Part shown: positions 1 to 7,169 of the stretch, one piece after another | Layout: each line of letters begins with the position of its first letter | Position numbering within the stretch: position 1 is the first letter of the stretch | Made by a program: the position numbers and the translations under genes | Notes under the pieces: generated by a model | What the model was told of the DNA's origin: nothing | What the model saw: only the letters and a program-made list of their open reading frames with translations | Databases searched by the model: none | Assembly (NCBI GenBank): GCA_018895315.1 | Contig: JAHIOK010000065.1 | Span: 1 to 10,979, forward strand | Reading direction: 5' to 3' | Length of the DNA: 10,979 nt | Source: Actinomycetota bacterium | Lineage (GTDB): Bacteria > Actinomycetota > Actinomycetes > Actinomycetales > Microbacteriaceae

Positions 1-705
1 GGGATGGTCATCCCGGTGCTGCTCGTCCCTGGAGCGCCCATAACGCTTGCACTACGTGCGATTCGAAAGCGCACCGATTCGAGCCGTGGGGCCCGCGAAT
101 GGATCCTGCTGCTCGTGCACTCGCGTGTCGCCGGTGTGCTGACGCATCCGCTGGTTGCCGCCGGTGTCTTCGCCGCATCCCTCTGGGTGTTCTACTACTC
201 TCCGCTGTTCCGCTGGGCGACGGTCGACCACGTGGGACACGAGTGGATGATCTTCCACTTCCTCATCGTTGGCTACCTGTTCGTGCAGACCCTCGTCGGC
301 GTCGACCCGATCGGCAATCAGGCGCCATACCCGCTGCGGCTCATCCTGCTGCTCGCCACCATGGCACTGCACGCCTTCTTCGGCCTGGCGTTGATCTCGA
401 ACGCGGGACTCCTCCTCTCCGACTGGTACGGGGCGATGGGCAGGCAGTGGGGCGCGAGTCCACTCGACGACCAGCGCGCGGCGGGCGGGATCGCGTGGAG
501 CGTCGGCGAGATCCCGACAGTAGCCCTGGCGATCATCGTCGTATTCCTCTGGTCGCGCAGCGATGGCCGGGAAAGCAAGCGCTACGACCGTCAAGCCGAC
601 CGCGACGGCGACGCGGAGCTCGAGGAGTACAACCGGATGCTGTCCGCGCGCGCGGCCGCCGCCATCCTCACGAGCCCCAAGCTTCCCGGACGCCGCGATG
701 AGTAA
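1..705 (+). CDS. ctaG: CtaG-type cytochrome c oxidase assembly protein, C-terminal part (5' end outside window)
   Basis: The reading frame is open from base 1, so the gene starts upstream; the ATG at base 4 is probably internal. About 234 residues remain. They show four to five hydrophobic segments, conserved-looking histidines in VHSR, VGHEW, FHFLIVGY and MALHAFFGLAL, and a charged tail with RYDRQADRDGDAELEEYN. This pattern matches the caa3_CtaG family, whose actinobacterial members are often fused behind a CopD copper-resistance domain. The fusion cannot be tested here because the N-terminus is missing. CtaG proteins are membrane proteins linked to copper delivery to cytochrome oxidase. The TAA stop lies inside the start of lnt (ATGAGTAA), so the two genes are probably translationally coupled. 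The family is fairly certain from remembered sequence patterns; the substrate is not shown by the sequence. Confidence 0.85.
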   Translation, partial: GMVIPVLLVPGAPITLALRAIRKRTDSSRGAREWILLLVHSRVAGVLTHPLVAAGVFAASLWVFYYSPLFRWATVDHVGHEWMIFHFLIVGYLFVQTLVGVDPIGNQAPYPLRLILLLATMALHAFFGLALISNAGLLLSDWYGAMGRQWGASPLDDQRAAGGIAWSVGEIPTVALAIIVVFLWSRSDGRESKRYDRQADRDGDAELEEYNRMLSARAAAAILTSPKLPGRRDE

Positions 706-2272
706 ATCCTCACCCGGCGGCCAGCCAGGTCCTCGTGTTCACGAGGCGGAAGGCGTGAAGGGGTCCGCGGCGCTGCCGTTGTGGGCCGCAATCCCAGTCG
801 CGGGAGCTGCTGGAATCATCTTGGATGCCGCCTTCCCCGACCGGGGCTGGTGGCCCCTCGCGTTCGTGGGGATCGGCCTGAATTTGACAGTACTCATCGG
901 TCGTCGACTCGGTGCGGCGTTCCTTGTCAGCTTCGTCGCGGGCTGCGCGTTCTACCTCGTGCAGATCGAATGGGCCTCGCTCTTCCTCGGGCCGCTGCCC
1001 ATGGTCGCATTAGTTGTCCTGCAGGCACTGTTCTTCGGCGTCGGCGGAATGGCGATCACGCTGGCGTATCGGTGGGTGCCCCGAGCGTGCTCCGGGATCG
1101 CCGGACGGCTGGTCGTGCTGCCGGTAGCGGTCGCGGGTCTGTGGGTGTCGCGCGAAGCGGTCGCGAGCACATGGCCTTACGGCGGGTTCTCATGGGGACG
1201 CGTAGCCATGTCCCAGTCCGACAGCCCGATCGCCTCTCTTTTTGGGTGGCTGGGTGTGTCCGGAGCGGGCTTCGCGATGGTCCTGTTGGCCGCGACCGCC
1301 GTGGAAGCCCTCCGCTACCGTGGCGCACCCCCGCTCCATCGCGCGGCCGTTCCCATCGCCTTGGCCACCGTGATGGTCGGGCTACCCAGCTGGCCGACCC
1401 CCGCCACCGGGACGCTTCGGGTTGCCGCTGTCCAGGGAAACGGCCCCGCCGGCTACTTCGACTCGCGGGAGCCCGGCGACCTCCTCGCTGCCCAACTAGA
1501 CGCCACCCGTCCTCTTTTCGGCGGGCGTGTCGATGTGGTCGTCTGGCCCGAGGGGTCCACCGACCGCAGCCCGCTCACGGACCCGTACACCGCCGCCGTG
1601 TTCGACGAGGTTTCACGGCGCATGGGCGCACCGTTCGTGGGATGGGCGATCACCGACCGCGGCGGCCGCACCTACAACACTGAGATCCTCTGGACGGACG
1701 AGGATGGTGCTGTCGACTACTACGACAAGAAGCATCCCGTTCCGTTCGGCGAGTACGTCCCGGACCGCGCCTTCTGGCGACCTTTCGCGCCCGACCTCAT
1801 CGACCTCGTCCAGCGCGACTACACCCCTGGAACGACCGACCCGATCTTCAACGTCGAGGGAGTGCTCATCGGAGTGAACATCTGCTTCGACGTCGTGGAC
1901 GACCGCGTGCTGCGCGAATCAGTGCTCGAAGGTGCGACGGCGATCTTCTCATCTTCCAACAACGCCGACTTCGGAAAGTCGGACCAGAGCGCCCAGCAAC
2001 TTGCCATCGCCCGAATACGCGCAATGGAGCTCGGCCGCTCAGTCGTCAATGTCTCAACCGTCGGCCTTACCGCGGCCATAGGCCCGGACGGTGGGGTCCT
2101 CAGACAGCTTCCATGGTTCACGTCCGCCAGCCTCGTTGAGGACGTCCCCTTGGTCCAGACGGTCACACCAGCGGCCCTACTGGGAGGACAAATTGAGTTG
2201 GGGCTGTGTGGCATCGCCTTGGCCCTCCTCGCCGGATCCACCTTTTCCCGTTCCCAGAAAGGAGAAAACTGA
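698..2272 (+). CDS. lnt: Apolipoprotein N-acyltransferase
   Basis: This 524-residue membrane enzyme adds the third acyl chain to the N-terminal cysteine of lipoproteins, the last step of maturation. The N-terminal half is a bundle of hydrophobic helices and carries the Lnt signature WPYGGFSWGRVAMSQ (159-173). The C-terminal half is a nitrilase-fold domain with the Glu-Lys-Cys triad in place: E285 in VVWPEGS, K344 in YDKKHPVPFGEYVP and C396 in VNICFD. A last hydrophobic helix follows near residues 502-516. The length fits the family. The frame is open further upstream, but ATG 698 is chosen because it overlaps the ctaG stop by 8 bases and places the first helix (about 27-45) correctly. All key residues are present, so the enzyme looks functional. 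A housekeeping copy probably exists elsewhere in the genome, which would make this an accessory paralogue (inference). Confidence 0.93.
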   Translation: MSKSSPGGQPGPRVHEAEGVKGSAALPLWAAIPVAGAAGIILDAAFPDRGWWPLAFVGIGLNLTVLIGRRLGAAFLVSFVAGCAFYLVQIEWASLFLGPLPMVALVVLQALFFGVGGMAITLAYRWVPRACSGIAGRLVVLPVAVAGLWVSREAVASTWPYGGFSWGRVAMSQSDSPIASLFGWLGVSGAGFAMVLLAATAVEALRYRGAPPLHRAAVPIALATVMVGLPSWPTPATGTLRVAAVQGNGPAGYFDSREPGDLLAAQLDATRPLFGGRVDVVVWPEGSTDRSPLTDPYTAAVFDEVSRRMGAPFVGWAITDRGGRTYNTEILWTDEDGAVDYYDKKHPVPFGEYVPDRAFWRPFAPDLIDLVQRDYTPGTTDPIFNVEGVLIGVNICFDVVDDRVLRESVLEGATAIFSSSNNADFGKSDQSAQQLAIARIRAMELGRSVVNVSTVGLTAAIGPDGGVLRQLPWFTSASLVEDVPLVQTVTPAALLGGQIELGLCGIALALLAGSTFSRSQKGEN

Positions 2273-2298
2273 TTCAGTCAGCCCTATATAGTCAGTCG
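2273..2298 (+). promoter_or_regulatory. Candidate leaderless promoter/operator before the CmtR-like hybrid gene
   Basis: The 26 bases between the lnt stop and the ATG at 2299 are AT-richer than the surroundings and contain TATATA at 2285-2290, eight bases before the start codon. That is the spacing expected for a -10 box of a leaderless actinobacterial transcript. The box is flanked by two copies of AGTCAG (2275-2280 and 2290-2295). A short inverted pair, GTCAG (2291-2295) and CTGAC (2302-2306), spans the start codon. No good -35 box or Shine-Dalgarno sequence is visible. An autoregulatory ArsR-family repressor would be expected to bind here, but the site itself is an inference. Confidence 0.4.
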
Positions 2299-2892
2299 AT
2301 GCTGACCATTGCCACTCGCCTTGACGTCATGAACCATTTAGGTAATGCCTTGGCCGACCCCACGCGTTCGCCGATCCTGCTCAGCCTTTCGGAACGGCCG
2401 GGCTACCCCGCCGATCTCTCGCGTGGACTGCAACTCACTCGCTCCAATGTGTCTAACCACCTCGCTTGCGTGCGTGGATGCGGCATCGTCGTGGCGACGC
2501 CGGAAGGTCGGCAGACCCGATACGAGATTGCCGACGCGCACCTCACTCGAGCGCTTACAGCTCTCGTTGAGACGGACGCCGCTATCGAGTCAGCATCGGT
2601 CGCCTTCACAGGGAACGACCTTCGACTGCTACCCGCCGCACTCCTGCACGCCCGTCGCGGCCGACGGATCATGACGGGCAACATCGTGCTGTCCCTCGGC
2701 ATCATCATCGTGCTGCTCCCGCTAGCCCTTCTAGGGATCCTCGGGCTCGCAGGCGTCGTACTCGTGCGCGAAATGGCTGAGCTGATCGTCATCCTCAACG
2801 GCGTGCGAGCTGCACGTCGCCCCAAGCCGATCACGGCGCTTGGTGCCCGCACGGCAGCAGCATCCCCGCCGAGAGCCAACGTGTTCCGGTGA
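2299..2892 (+). CDS. Hybrid protein: CmtR-like ArsR/SmtB metal sensor fused to the last two helices of a P1B-type ATPase
   Basis: The 197-residue frame has two halves. Residues 1-91 follow the Mycobacterium tuberculosis Cd/Pb sensor CmtR: a winged helix with recognition helix LTRSNVSNHLACV (46-58), the ligand cysteines C57 and C61 at the same positions as in CmtR, and the wing EGRQTRYEIADAHL. The third CmtR ligand (C102) and the normal C-terminus are missing. From about residue 92 the sequence is instead the C-terminus of a heavy-metal ATPase. Residues 92-172 align almost without gaps to residues 582-661 of the intact ATPase in this window (AIESASVAFTGNDL against ALETCDIALMSDDL, ELIVILNGVR against TLIVVANALR), with two membrane helices at about 129-170. 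The helix-8 histidine of HE is Arg (VREMAE). ATG 2299 is the normal CmtR start. The gene overlaps lspA by 4 bases (GTGA). It is most likely the product of an in-frame internal deletion across a former cmtR-ATPase pair; whether it is expressed or functional is unknown. Confidence 0.85.
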   Translation: MLTIATRLDVMNHLGNALADPTRSPILLSLSERPGYPADLSRGLQLTRSNVSNHLACVRGCGIVVATPEGRQTRYEIADAHLTRALTALVETDAAIESASVAFTGNDLRLLPAALLHARRGRRIMTGNIVLSLGIIIVLLPLALLGILGLAGVVLVREMAELIVILNGVRAARRPKPITALGARTAAASPPRANVFR

Positions 2893-3476
2893 CGAACACT
2901 CCGGATTCGCATCCGAAAGTCAGCGCCACGACTCGCGCCATGGTGGGTGGGTCGACCCTGGTCGTGCTGGTGGCCGCCCTAACCGCGGACCGTCTCAGCA
3001 AATCGTGGGCACTGACCGCACTGGCCGAGGGAGAAACCATCCCGCTACTGCCAGGGGTTCAGCTTCAGCTCGCGTTCAACCCGGGAGCTGCATTCGGGAT
3101 GGGAGCGGCCTTCGGTCCGGTGATGGCGATCGGAATCTTGGTGCTACTTCTATCCCTTAGCTCCTGGATCTTTTGGTGTATTGCACGCGGGACTGCCAAT
3201 TGGTCACTACTGCTCCTGACCGCCGCCGCTGGCGGAGGCTGGGGCAACATGTACGACCGCATCTCACGAGCCGACGGGGTAGCGCTCTCAGGCACAGTTG
3301 TCGACATGATCGCGGTCGATTGGTTTGCGATCTTCAACGTCGCCGACATCTTCGCTGTCGGGGGAATCGCAGGATGGGCGTTCACGAGGCTCATCCGTCG
3401 GCGACCCGAGACAAAAAGAGCCACTGAGGGCGAACCAGTTCGCCCCCCGCGCTCGTCTTCAAATCCATTCAAGTAG
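2889..3476 (+). CDS. lspA: Lipoprotein signal peptidase (signal peptidase II)
   Basis: This 195-residue membrane aspartyl protease cleaves the signal peptide from diacylglyceryl-modified prolipoproteins (after Lgt, before Lnt). Visible family blocks are ADRLSKSWAL in the first helix, FNPGAAFGM, GGGWGNMYDRI, and the two catalytic aspartates D139 in TVVDMI and D153 in FNVADIFAVGG. There are four hydrophobic segments and a basic, Pro/Ser-rich cytoplasmic tail. The GTG start at 2889 overlaps the stop of the CmtR/ATPase hybrid as GTGA, the usual sign of translational coupling. LspA genes next to P1B-type metal ATPases are an established arrangement (for example the lspA-like gene of the pbr lead-resistance operon), so the coupling probably predates the loss of the ATPase body. 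The protein looks intact. Confidence 0.93.
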   Translation: MTNTPDSHPKVSATTRAMVGGSTLVVLVAALTADRLSKSWALTALAEGETIPLLPGVQLQLAFNPGAAFGMGAAFGPVMAIGILVLLLSLSSWIFWCIARGTANWSLLLLTAAAGGGWGNMYDRISRADGVALSGTVVDMIAVDWFAIFNVADIFAVGGIAGWAFTRLIRRRPETKRATEGEPVRPPRSSSNPFK

Positions 3477-3632
3477 GGAACCTCCACGACACACCCAGTG
3501 ACCACTAGGCCTTGGCAGCGCCCCGAGCGCTGGCCGGCATCAACGTCGACTCCCTTTGGGGCTCCTTGGCGAGTGCTCCCGCTGCCGAGTTCAATACTCG
3601 TAGGAATGAGATGCGTGGACGTGCAAGGCTGG

Positions 3633-4583
3633 CTAAAGACCCGAGTAGGCGTGCAGCCCCTTGAAGAAGAGGTTCACGATGGTGAAGTTGAACACCACAG
3701 CAGCAAAGCCGATGATCGCAAGCCAAGCGGAGCGAGAGCCTCGCCACCCTCGGGTCGCCCTGGCGTGGATGTAGCCGGCGAAGATGGTCCAGATTATGAA
3801 GGTCCAGACCTCCTTCGTGTCCCAACCCCAGTAGCGCCCCCAGGCCCGCTCCGCCCAGACCGCCCCGGCGATGAGGGTGAAGGTCCAGAAGACGAATCCC
3901 ACGACGATGACACGGTAGGCCATGTTCTCGAGTTGCTCGGCGTCTGGGACGCGGTCGAGGAAGCGCAATCCCGCAGCTTTGCCGGCGGCACGACGGGCTT
4001 GCAGCAGTTGCACGGTCGATAGGGCCGCGCCGATCGCGAAGAACGCGGTGCCCAGAGAGGCAACGAATACGTGGATGACGAGCCACACCGACTGCAGTGC
4101 GGGTGGTAGCGGAACGACGTCGATGTAGAAGTTGACGGTGGCAACCCCAAGGGCGAGAAGCACAAAGCCGACAACGAACGCTCCGACAAAGCGGAGGTCC
4201 TGCCAGAACTGCACGGTAAGAAACACTCCGATGATGATGGCCGTGGCGGTGAGGGTGAATTCGAACATGTTCGCCCAAGGGACACGGCCTGCCGCTGCCC
4301 CGCGGAGTACCGTTGACGCGACGTGCAGCACCCAAGCGATCACCGTAAGGGCGACAGCCGCACGCAGGTAGCGCGGTCCCCTGGCAGTGCTGGGCGAGTC
4401 CGGCGCGCGATCCACGAGAAGTTGAGTCGACCCGGAACTTACGACAACGGACTCCTGAACGCTCACGGGAGCCCGAGACGAGCGACGCGCGAGATCCAGA
4501 GTAAAGAGCACAAACGCCAGGACATAGATGACCATTGACGAATACACTGCCACGAGAGAATAGGTCGCAAGGGTCTCAGTCAC
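3633..4583 (-). CDS. ccsB: CcsB/ResC-type cytochrome c biogenesis (heme-handling) membrane protein
   Basis: This 316-residue multi-helix membrane protein of the CcmC/CcmF/CcsA-like family acts in System II cytochrome c maturation, moving heme across the membrane and presenting it to apocytochromes. The tryptophan-rich heme motif is present as WGRYWGWDTKEVW (248-260). It is flanked by candidate heme-ligand histidines H87 (WVLHVAS), H171 (LVIHVFVASLGTAFF) and H273 (GYIHARATRGW). The N-terminus (TETLATYSLVAVYSS) is typical of actinobacterial members, which supports the GTG start at 4583 although no strong ribosome site precedes it. Its usual partners (ResB/CcsA, CcdA, a thioredoxin-like protein) are not next to it here. 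It converges on lspA across 156 bases without a gene. Its upstream side abuts a transposase remnant, which may have cut off partners or a promoter (inference). Confidence 0.9.
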   Translation of the reverse strand: MTETLATYSLVAVYSSMVIYVLAFVLFTLDLARRSSRAPVSVQESVVVSSGSTQLLVDRAPDSPSTARGPRYLRAAVALTVIAWVLHVASTVLRGAAAGRVPWANMFEFTLTATAIIIGVFLTVQFWQDLRFVGAFVVGFVLLALGVATVNFYIDVVPLPPALQSVWLVIHVFVASLGTAFFAIGAALSTVQLLQARRAAGKAAGLRFLDRVPDAEQLENMAYRVIVVGFVFWTFTLIAGAVWAERAWGRYWGWDTKEVWTFIIWTIFAGYIHARATRGWRGSRSAWLAIIGFAAVVFNFTIVNLFFKGLHAYSGL

Positions 4584-4629
4584 GGTCCCAGCTTAAGCCT
4601 CGATTTCACAATTGGAGGCGACGAAGCAC

Positions 4630-5027
4630 GCCCGGTCTGGCGAGAAATAAGCACCACCACGAACTCCTGCGACACGCATTCGTCCACACCGTCATCGAAG
4701 ACCACTCTCGCGTCGCCGACCACGGCGTGACGGTCAAACGCGTCCTACCCGACAACGGTCCGGCCTACCGATCCCATGCCTGGCGGCACGCGTGCTCCGA
4801 CCTCGGCGTGAAGCCGAAGTTCACCCGTCGTAGACGCAACGACCAACGGCGGGATCGAACGATTCCAGCGCACGCTCGCCGACGGCTGGACCTACTCACG
4901 CTACTACCGATCCGAATCAGCGCGCCGAGCAGCACTGCCCCTGGCTTCACTTCGAACAATCAGCACCGGCGCCAAACCCGTCCTGCCCATCACACGCCTC
5001 AACGACGTGCCTGGGCTCTACACCTAG
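4630..5027 (+). pseudogene. Degraded IS481-family transposase (C-terminal remnant)
   Basis: Pieces of an IS481-type DDE integrase core can be read in two frames. Frame 2 gives HAFVHTVIEDHSRVA (first catalytic Asp) followed directly by DHGVTVKRVLPDNGPAYRSH (second Asp), with roughly 30 residues usually between them deleted. Near 4830 the reading must shift to frame 3, giving ATTNGGIERFQRTLADGW (catalytic Glu) and the family-typical ending ITRLNDVPGLYT before TAG at 5025-5027. The N-terminal helix-turn-helix region is absent, and I could not identify terminal inverted repeats. The element is inactive: truncated at the 5' side, internally deleted and frameshifted. It ends 3 bases from the ATPase gene that runs the other way. 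The left boundary at about 4630 is approximate and the family call is from recalled motifs. Confidence 0.85.
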
Positions 5028-5030
5028 GCG

Positions 5031-7097
5031 TCACGCCGCCGCGGGCTCGGGCTTCTCGCGCGGTGGGGCATCCTCGTGGTCGATGCCTTGGTGCTCCTTG
5101 TTGCGCTCGAAGTTCAGCATGCGCAGCGCGTTGGCGACCACGATGAGGGTCGAGCCCTCGTGGATGAGCACGACGGCGCCGATGTTGAGCCCGGCGAAGG
5201 TGGCGATGATGAGGAACGCCACTACGGCGAGGCTCGCGATGAGGTTCTGGCGGATGATGCGGCTCGTCGCGCGGCTGAGGCGTACGGCGAACGGCACGCG
5301 GCCGAGGTCGTCGCTCATGAGGGCGATGTCGCAGGTCTCGAGGGCCACGGTCGAGCCGGCGGCGCCCATCGCGATGCCGACGTCGGCTCGGGCCATGGCC
5401 GGGGCGTCGTTCACGCCGTCGCCGATCATCGCGATCGGTCGCGATCGCTCGGACAGCAGGGTGATCTGGGTCACCTTGTCCTCTGGCATGAGTTCGCCGA
5501 GCGCGGTATCGATGCCCACCTCGCGGGCGACGGCGTTGGCGACGCGCTGGTTGTCTCCGGAGATCATGACGAGATGCTTCACTCCGGCGGCGCGCAGAGC
5601 GATGAGCACCTGCGCGGACTCGGCGCGCGCGACATCCATCACGCCGACGATGCCGAGGAAGCGTTCGCCGCGGCGCACGATCATGATGGTCTGCCCGGCG
5701 TCGAGCGCACGTTCGTACTCGGCGCTCAGCGGCAGCGGCAGAGTGAGTCCCTGCTCGTCGAACATGCGGAGGTTGCCCACCTCGACCAGCTCGCCCTCGA
5801 CCGTCGCGCGCACGCCACGTCCGACGACCGACGTGATGTCCGTGACCTCGAGGCGGGCGCGTTCGCCCAGCTCGGGAGCGAGATCGCGAAGGATGGCGGA
5901 GGCCAGCGGATGATCACTGAGCGCCTCGACCGCGACGAGGGTTGGCACAAGCAGCTCGCCGGCCTCGCCCTCGGCACGGATCACGGAGCTGACGCGCGGT
6001 TCGCCCCAGGTGAGGGTTCCGGTCTTGTCGAAGGCCATGGTCGTGACGCGGCCGAGTGTCTCGAGCGGGCCGCCGCCTTTGACGAGCACACCGGCCCGCG
6101 CGGCGCGCGCGACCCCGGCCAGCACGGCGCTCGGTGTGGCGATCGCGAGCGCACACGGGCTCGCGGCGACCAGCACGGTCATCGCGAGGTAGAACGCGTC
6201 GGGGAACTCCTGCCCGAACCCCCAGAGCGACACCCCGAGCGTGACCGCCACGCCGACGATGACGACCGGCACGTACCAGCGCTGGAACTTGTCGATGAAC
6301 TGCTGGGTCGGCGACTTCGCCTGGTCCGCGGTGCGCACCATCTCGATCACCTTGCTGAGCGTCGAGTCGGCGGCGGTGGCCGTGACCTCGATCTCAAGCG
6401 CTCCTGCACCGTTCACCGTGCCAGCGAACACGCGGTTCGCCGCCGGCAGGGTGTTCGCGTTGCGCAGCGCGCGCTCGGGGTTGTCGACCGGCGACTTCTC
6501 GACCGGGATCGACTCTCCGGTGACCGCGGACTGGTCGACGGCCGAGACGCCCAAAACCACGAACCCGTCGGACGGGATACGCGAGTTGGGGCGCACCACC
6601 ACGATGTCGCCGATGTCGATCTGCTGCACCGGCAGCTCGACGGGCTCACCGCCGTCGCGTCGCACAAGCGCCGTGCGCGGTGCGAGTTCGGCGAGTGCCT
6701 CGATCGACTTGCTCGCCCGGCTCAGCGCATACTCCTCCAGCGCGTGACCGAGGCTGAAAAGGAACAGCAGCACGGCACCCTCAGCCCATCGTCCGATCAG
6801 GGCCGCGCCGATCGCGGCGACCAGCATAAGGAAGTCAACCTCGAACTTGCCCCGCAGGGTCGAGGAGATCGCGCCGCGGATGGTGAAGAACCCGCCGAAG
6901 AAGTAGGTGCCGAGGAAGAAGGCGAGCGGCAGACCGACCATTGGCAGGCCGAACGCCAGTTCGGAGATCATGCCGGCACCGTAGGTCACGCCTGCGGCGA
7001 TCGCGAACCACAACTCGATGCGGGATGAGCCGTGAGCGTGTTCCTCGTCGGGTTTCGCTGCGGCTGAGGTCTTCGCGGGGGCAGTAGGTCGCGTCAT
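5031..7097 (-). CDS. P1B-type (P1B-4-like) heavy-metal translocating ATPase
   Basis: This 688-residue inner-membrane pump couples ATP hydrolysis to metal-ion export. Motifs in order: actuator TGES (193-196), membrane metal site SPC (313-315), phosphorylation loop DKTGTLT with D357, nucleotide-domain SDHPLA (H396), ISGDN (512-516), hinge GDGVNDAP (559-566), and HEGST (646-650) in the last helix. SPC together with HEGxT marks subgroup P1B-4, whose members (CtpD, CtpJ, CoaT) export Co, Fe, Ni or Zn rather than Cu. There is no N-terminal HMA domain or Cys-rich tail, only a short HAH stretch (20-22), as usual for P1B-4. ATG 7097 lies 10 bases from an ArsR-type inverted repeat. TATAGT on the - strand (7110-7105) could be a -10 box giving an almost leaderless mRNA. 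Divergence from a sensor with an alpha5 His/Asp site supports induction by Co, Zn or Ni. The exact ion is not proven. Confidence 0.95.
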   Translation of the reverse strand: MTRPTAPAKTSAAAKPDEEHAHGSSRIELWFAIAAGVTYGAGMISELAFGLPMVGLPLAFFLGTYFFGGFFTIRGAISSTLRGKFEVDFLMLVAAIGAALIGRWAEGAVLLFLFSLGHALEEYALSRASKSIEALAELAPRTALVRRDGGEPVELPVQQIDIGDIVVVRPNSRIPSDGFVVLGVSAVDQSAVTGESIPVEKSPVDNPERALRNANTLPAANRVFAGTVNGAGALEIEVTATAADSTLSKVIEMVRTADQAKSPTQQFIDKFQRWYVPVVIVGVAVTLGVSLWGFGQEFPDAFYLAMTVLVAASPCALAIATPSAVLAGVARAARAGVLVKGGGPLETLGRVTTMAFDKTGTLTWGEPRVSSVIRAEGEAGELLVPTLVAVEALSDHPLASAILRDLAPELGERARLEVTDITSVVGRGVRATVEGELVEVGNLRMFDEQGLTLPLPLSAEYERALDAGQTIMIVRRGERFLGIVGVMDVARAESAQVLIALRAAGVKHLVMISGDNQRVANAVAREVGIDTALGELMPEDKVTQITLLSERSRPIAMIGDGVNDAPAMARADVGIAMGAAGSTVALETCDIALMSDDLGRVPFAVRLSRATSRIIRQNLIASLAVVAFLIIATFAGLNIGAVVLIHEGSTLIVVANALRMLNFERNKEHQGIDHEDAPPREKPEPAAA

Positions 7098-7106
7098 GGA
7101 CTCGAC

Positions 7107-7132
7107 TATACATCACGATAACGTGATATATA
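7107..7132. promoter_or_regulatory. ArsR/SmtB-type operator in the divergent ATPase-sensor promoter
   Basis: An AT-rich imperfect inverted repeat: left arm TATACATCACG (7107-7117), spacer ATAA (7118-7121), right arm CGTGATATATA (7122-7132), with 10 of 11 positions pairing. It sits between the divergent start codons of the ATPase (- strand) and the ArsR-family regulator (+ strand) and overlaps likely -10 boxes for both directions (TATAGT on -, TATATA on +). Placement, size and symmetry fit the operators of SmtB/CzrA/NmtR-type repressors, so metal-free repressor would block both promoters. The site is seen directly; its function is inferred. Confidence 0.75.
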
Positions 7133-7169
7133 AGGCGTGATTGCTCGCGGCGCTGGCTCGTCGGGCACA

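Noticed and set aside
563-697. Upstream extension of the lnt frame to an earlier start
   Set aside because: The added 45 residues overlap ctaG, look like a shadow of it and do not resemble an Lnt N-terminus; the overlap ATGAGTAA gives a better start.
3505-4335. Long open frame on the - strand overlapping ccsB
   Set aside because: Arg/His/Ser-rich shadow frame of ccsB with no membrane helices or motifs.
5076-7028. A 650-codon open frame on the + strand opposite the metal ATPase
   Set aside because: It is the antisense shadow of a complete, motif-rich P1B ATPase in high-GC DNA; its product is a His/Asp/Arg/Glu-rich low-complexity string with no recognisable domain.
7137-7169. Longer start (GTG 7137) for the ArsR-family sensor
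   Set aside because: The likely -10 box at 7127-7132 places the transcript start at or after this codon, and the extra 11 residues lie outside the usual ArsR core. It cannot be fully excluded.
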